Source: Bacillota bacterium
GTDB taxonomy: Bacteria > Bacillota > Clostridia > Oscillospirales > Oscillospiraceae
DNA: 5,689 nucleotides
NCBI GenBank assembly: GCA_009781925.1
Contig: WQUU01000112.1
Location: 1 to 5,689, forward strand
Direction: 5' to 3'
Within the stretch, counting starts at the first letter, position 1. Each line of letters opens with the position of its first letter. Shown piece after piece: positions 5,398 to 5,689 of the stretch. Below the pieces are notes generated by a model. That model saw only the letters and a program-made list of their open reading frames with translations, was not told the DNA's origin and did not search any database. The position numbers were made by a program, and so were the translations under genes.

Positions 5398-5689
5398 ATG
5401 ATCGATTTGACAAAGCGCCCTGATACCCTCAGGAAAAATATCGCCAAAGCGCGCGCGCAAGGCATCGTCGTGCCCACCCTCGCGGAGCTCAGAAATCCGG
5501 AACTCGTTCCGGAGGGCATCAGAGAGCGCCTTTCCAAAACCGGTATCTTTGAAATTGATCCGGTCAATCTTTTCCGCATCACATGGAAAAACGAGCCCAA
5601 GGAGCACGGAGGGCTCTTTGGCGCTCCGAACTTTATCGAGCTGCCAAGCCGCCTCACCGGGGTCAAAGCCCGGATCGTCGCCATGGCGG
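5398..5689 (+). CDS. Probable PLP-dependent enzyme, N-terminal part (runs off the window)
   Basis: Ninety-seven complete codons are visible before the window ends. The N-terminus (MIDLTKRPDTLRKNI, then IVVPTLAELRNPELVP, NLFRITWKNEP, and FIELPSRLTGVKARIV) resembles, from memory, the start of a family in anaerobic Clostridia annotated as pyridoxal-phosphate-dependent proteins of the cysteine/tryptophan synthase fold (fold type II). The PLP lysine and other catalytic residues would lie beyond the window, so neither the fold nor the reaction can be confirmed here. No signal peptide or membrane segment is seen, so the protein is probably cytoplasmic. The ATG has GGAG 10 bases upstream and a near-consensus promoter at 5311-5339. 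Its divergent pairing with the guaD-xdh operon suggests a role in purine or nitrogen-compound catabolism, which is inference. The truncation comes from the window end, not from the gene. Confidence 0.7.
   Translation, partial: MIDLTKRPDTLRKNIAKARAQGIVVPTLAELRNPELVPEGIRERLSKTGIFEIDPVNLFRITWKNEPKEHGGLFGAPNFIELPSRLTGVKARIVAMA

Noticed and set aside
5296..5684. Minus-strand open frames opposite the PLP-type gene
   Set aside because: The plus-strand frame has a promoter, a ribosome binding site and family-like sequence; the opposing frames have none of these.

Overview
The window carries a compact purine-catabolism locus from a GC-rich anaerobic bacterium. Strong Shine-Dalgarno (SD) sequences, near-consensus sigma-70-type promoters, an E. 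coli-XdhABC-like three-subunit dehydrogenase and GTAGGG-edged palindromic repeats fit a gut-type Clostridia member. Another anaerobic phylum such as Synergistota cannot be excluded from sequence alone.

Layout, left to right. Positions 1-166 are non-coding and hold a repeat-rich, MITE-like segment: inverted ends at 1-8 and 138-145 enclose a 24-bp inverted pair at 27-50 and 84-107. Positions 167-3863 carry, on the minus strand, the three subunits of a molybdenum hydroxylase in transcription order xdhA (Mo subunit), xdhB (FAD subunit), xdhC (2Fe-2S subunit), each overlapping the next by one base. A 126-bp gap (3864-3989) contains an imperfect palindrome of the widely dispersed TCATTCCGAG type. 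Positions 3990-5249, also minus strand, encode a guanine deaminase (guaD). Positions 5250-5397 are a divergent regulatory region with two back-to-back promoters, one reading left into guaD and one reading right into a gene starting at 5398. That gene runs off the window; its first 97 residues resemble a PLP-dependent enzyme.

How the genes work together: GuaD converts guanine to xanthine and ammonia, and XdhABC hydroxylates xanthine (and probably hypoxanthine) to urate, passing electrons from the Mo site through two 2Fe-2S clusters to FAD. guaD and xdhABC probably form one transcript from the promoter at 5271-5299. The divergent gene may belong to the same nitrogen-salvage programme, but its substrate cannot be read from the sequence.

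The most unusual feature is a 28-nt GC-rich palindromic element present twice with 25 of 28 positions identical: once in-frame inside xdhA (2126-2153), within a 9-residue tandem peptide repeat, and once in the 5' leader of the divergent gene (5351-5378), where it can form a hairpin just upstream of the ribosome binding site.
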